Of a stretch of DNA of 12,590 bases, positions 11,886 to 12,590 are shown in pieces. Numbering within the stretch: position 1 is the first letter of the stretch; every line of letters begins with the position of its first letter. Origin of the DNA: Bacillota bacterium (lineage in GTDB: Bacteria > Eremiobacterota > SpSt-956 > JAKJGF01). The DNA is taken from positions 1-12,590 of the forward strand of contig JAKPQU010000356.1 of NCBI GenBank assembly GCA_029555925.1, written 5' to 3'. The notes beneath the pieces were generated by a model. That model had not been told where the DNA came from. It ran no database searches and was given only the letters and a program-made list of their open reading frames with translations. Made by a program: the position numbers and the translations under genes.

Positions 11886-12590
11886 TTATGATTTACCTGA
11901 CTGTGAAGACCTTTCCGTGCTACCTATAAACGTGCAGAATACCTGATTGGAAAACATTTTCAATCTATTAATATTAATTTTACTTTTCAGATTTTCAATA
12001 ACCTCTTCATTGATTTCAAACCAGGCTTTAACCTTCCTGTCAGTCTGATTTAATATTACATTGATTTCTTCCTGTTTAAAATCCATTTTTTTCAATTCCT
12101 GCTTTAATTCTACCTCTGGAAGGGATTTATTGGCAAGAACCTTTAATTTATCAGCACATATCTGATGTTTTACCTTATCTATTGTATCTTCTGTAATCTC
12201 ATACCAGTCTTTTATAGTTATTTTTGCATTATTTATAATTGTTTTAATCTCTTCCTGACTTAACGTTAATTTTTTAAACTGATAGGCCAGTTCTACCCTG
12301 GAAAAAACCCTGGTATCTTCATTGATATCAAAAAATGCTTTTATTCTTCTGGTCAGTTCCTCTGAGATAGACATAAAATTCAGATAATTCATGAAAAATT
12401 TGTTACTTTTTTTCCATAACCTGTTAATATTCTTGGCATATGCATATATAGCTGCATCTATAAATTTCCCTTTCATAAATTTCTTAATCAGTCTCCAGAT
12501 GCTGTAAAATTTATTATGTCCCCATACCTGCATTTCCTGAAGTTTAACGGGAGAAAAATTCTCCGGCTGGAAAGTAACATGATGGCCATC
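11886..12590 (-). CDS. C-terminal part of a probable B12-binding radical SAM protein with a repeated extension (5' end outside window)
   Basis: The frame stays open from the TAA at 11886 to the window edge, giving 234 visible residues. An ATG at 12533 exists, but the 19 codons before it also read as protein, so the gene is called partial. The visible start (DGHHVTFQPENFSPVKLQEM, then WGHNKFYSIWRLIKK) resembles the tail of B12-binding-domain radical SAM proteins, whose usual pattern is HVVFxPxxMTPEELQE followed by FYSWRSIL. This is recalled and not searched. No radical SAM or cobalamin motif is visible, since these would lie upstream. After about residue 75 comes a charged helical extension with an internal duplication (about 96-144 and 156-205; shared VEL, KK, QEEI, W-EI-E). 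I do not recognise it. It converges on the dehydrogenase gene. Confidence 0.7.
   Translation of the reverse strand, partial: DGHHVTFQPENFSPVKLQEMQVWGHNKFYSIWRLIKKFMKGKFIDAAIYAYAKNINRLWKKSNKFFMNYLNFMSISEELTRRIKAFFDINEDTRVFSRVELAYQFKKLTLSQEEIKTIINNAKITIKDWYEITEDTIDKVKHQICADKLKVLANKSLPEVELKQELKKMDFKQEEINVILNQTDRKVKAWFEINEEVIENLKSKININRLKMFSNQVFCTFIGSTERSSQSGKS

Overview
The window is an AT-rich bacterial segment. Bacterial origin is shown by Shine-Dalgarno sites (AGGAGG, AAAGGAG, AAAGGGGTGATC), a sigma70-type promoter, ATG, GTG and TTG starts, and a peptidoglycan-cleaving lipoprotein, which also points to a cell with peptidoglycan and probably two membranes. The lineage cannot be fixed from the sequence. 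A zinc-ribbon Ser/Thr kinase fused to HEAT-like repeats, TPR proteins and many intergenic heptanucleotide repeats suit a little-studied environmental lineage with a repeat-rich genome; this is inference.

Layout. Positions 1-430 hold a copy of a dispersed repeat and a well-formed promoter. It drives a secreted or anchored TPR protein (440-1588, +) built from two copies of one ~175-residue unit. Convergent to it is a large multidomain kinase (1625-4015, -). A ~790-base gene-free stretch (4016-4806) holds heptamer repeats and what looks like the collapsed ends of an IS256-type element. A small lipoprotein lytic transglycosylase follows (4807-5286, +). A second copy of the repeat from the window start lies at 5361-5405, so direct repeats bracket this envelope and signalling block.

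Positions 5440-10576 are a tightly packed six-gene operon on the minus strand. In transcription order it encodes a nucleotide-sugar epimerase/dehydratase, a GHMP kinase of the heptose-7-phosphate kinase type, a SAM methyltransferase, a DPM1-like family 2 glycosyltransferase, a UDP-galactopyranose-mutase-like flavoprotein and a GtrA-type membrane protein. Overlaps of 4, 14 and 11 bases and gaps of 9 bases imply one co-translated unit. The likely job is to make an unusual sugar, load it on a polyprenyl phosphate and move it across the membrane for a surface glycan.

Divergent from the operon is a D-2-hydroxyacid dehydrogenase (10755-11678, +). It is flanked by inverted copies of a ~65-base heptamer-rich element. 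The right-hand copy sits inside a larger nested inverted repeat that also separates it from a convergent gene. That last gene (11886 to the window end, -) is cut by the window. Its visible N-terminal stretch resembles the tail of B12-binding radical SAM proteins and is followed by a repeat-built extension I do not recognise.

The most unusual material is the set of three heptanucleotide repeat families between the genes, the inverted-repeat-bounded dehydrogenase, the kinase architecture, the sugar operon and the repeated C-terminal extension of the last gene. No rRNA, tRNA, CRISPR array or intact transposase gene was seen.
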